Shown here piece after piece: positions 63,928 to 64,000 of a stretch of 64,000 nt of DNA. The stretch is from positions 240,405-304,404 of the forward strand of contig NZ_QPLJ01000002.1 of the NCBI RefSeq assembly GCF_003340555.1, read 5' to 3'. A program made the translations under genes and the position numbers. Each line of letters starts with the position of its first letter. Positions within the stretch are counted from its first letter, which is position 1. The notes below the pieces were generated by a model that was given only the letters and a program-made list of their open reading frames with translations, was not told the origin of the DNA and ran no database searches. The stretch is from Jannaschia formosa (GTDB lineage Bacteria; Pseudomonadota; Alphaproteobacteria; Rhodobacterales; Rhodobacteraceae).

Positions 63928-64000
63928 ATGCCGAAGGATACCGGGATCGGGGCGAGCCCCAGGCGGCGCGAGGACGCGCGTTTCCTGACGGGCAAGGGGC
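63928..64000 (+). CDS. coxL: CO-dehydrogenase-type large molybdenum subunit, N-terminus only
   Basis: Partial: the window ends after 24 codons. MPKDTGIGASPRRREDARFL then TGKG is the opening of CoxL/xanthine-dehydrogenase molybdenum subunits (GIGAS, EDARFLTGKG). AGGGAGAG lies before the ATG at 63928. An in-frame ATG at 63910 exists but its upstream sequence is the repeat array. Confidence 0.85.
   Translation, partial: MPKDTGIGASPRRREDARFLTGKG

Overview
This 64 kb window is chromosomal DNA from a high-GC alphaproteobacterium, most likely a member of the Rhodobacterales (Paracoccaceae/Roseobacteraceae). The basis is strong GC bias, the gene content (TRAP and TAXI transport, Entner-Doudoroff genes, a Cox-type molybdenum hydroxylase cluster, large ribosomal protein L9 with an acidic tail) and the look of the proteins; no rRNA or tRNA gene is present to confirm it. 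No phage, insertion sequence, tRNA or CRISPR array was found. Most of the window is ordinary housekeeping and metabolic gene content.

Layout. 1-5.7 kb: coaD, a decayed stretch, ilvN, two small secreted EF-hand proteins, a methyltransferase and ilvB; ilvB is preceded by a leader peptide and a terminator that form a classical attenuator. 5.9-8.9 kb: four genes (LysR regulator, HpcH/HpaI aldolase, mutarotase-like protein, YaiI) joined by 4-base stop/start overlaps. 9-14.2 kb: trpE, ppiD, an aminotransferase and ssb on the minus strand. 14.4-23.2 kb: a lytic transglycosylase, then a likely three-component sensor (TAXI binding protein, Cache histidine kinase, NarL-type regulator) divergent from a complete TRAP transporter with enlarged membrane subunits. 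23.3-28 kb: a DUF533 protein, a LOV-domain kinase, two overlapping cyclophilin genes, tyrS. 28-33.1 kb: anmK and zwf-pgl-pgi. 33.2-38.1 kb: aldehyde dehydrogenase and a YejBEF-like ABC importer with no binding protein. 38.2-47.4 kb: a secreted phytase-like protein behind a possible Pho box, YbbAP-like ABC export genes with a divergent GDSL esterase, CpdB-like nucleotidase, and a 17-cysteine copper-binding protein. 47.5-53.8 kb: CDF transporter, rpsF-rpsR-rplI, an alpha/beta hydrolase split by membrane helices, tag, a PRC-barrel protein and YceI. 54-64 kb: gcdH, then a Cox maturation/structural cluster (moxR, coxE, xdhC, MoCF-domain protein, coxS, start of coxL) interrupted by a DUF1203 gene, a repeat-rich OmpA protein and a convergent small gene that seems to carry a frameshift.

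Cross-cutting signals. At least six intergenic sites carry the same two-part element: a GC-rich hairpin followed by a conserved core reading roughly CCCCGGAGTATTTTCGGCCA then CAGGAAG. It usually sits just behind a stop codon. Other non-coding structures are the ilvB attenuator, twin perfect 20-bp palindromes between the two YbbA/YbbP-like genes, an 11-bp-periodic array upstream of the phytase-like gene, and a repeat/hairpin region upstream of coxL. All functions are read from sequence alone, by recognising motifs and family resemblance; no search was run.
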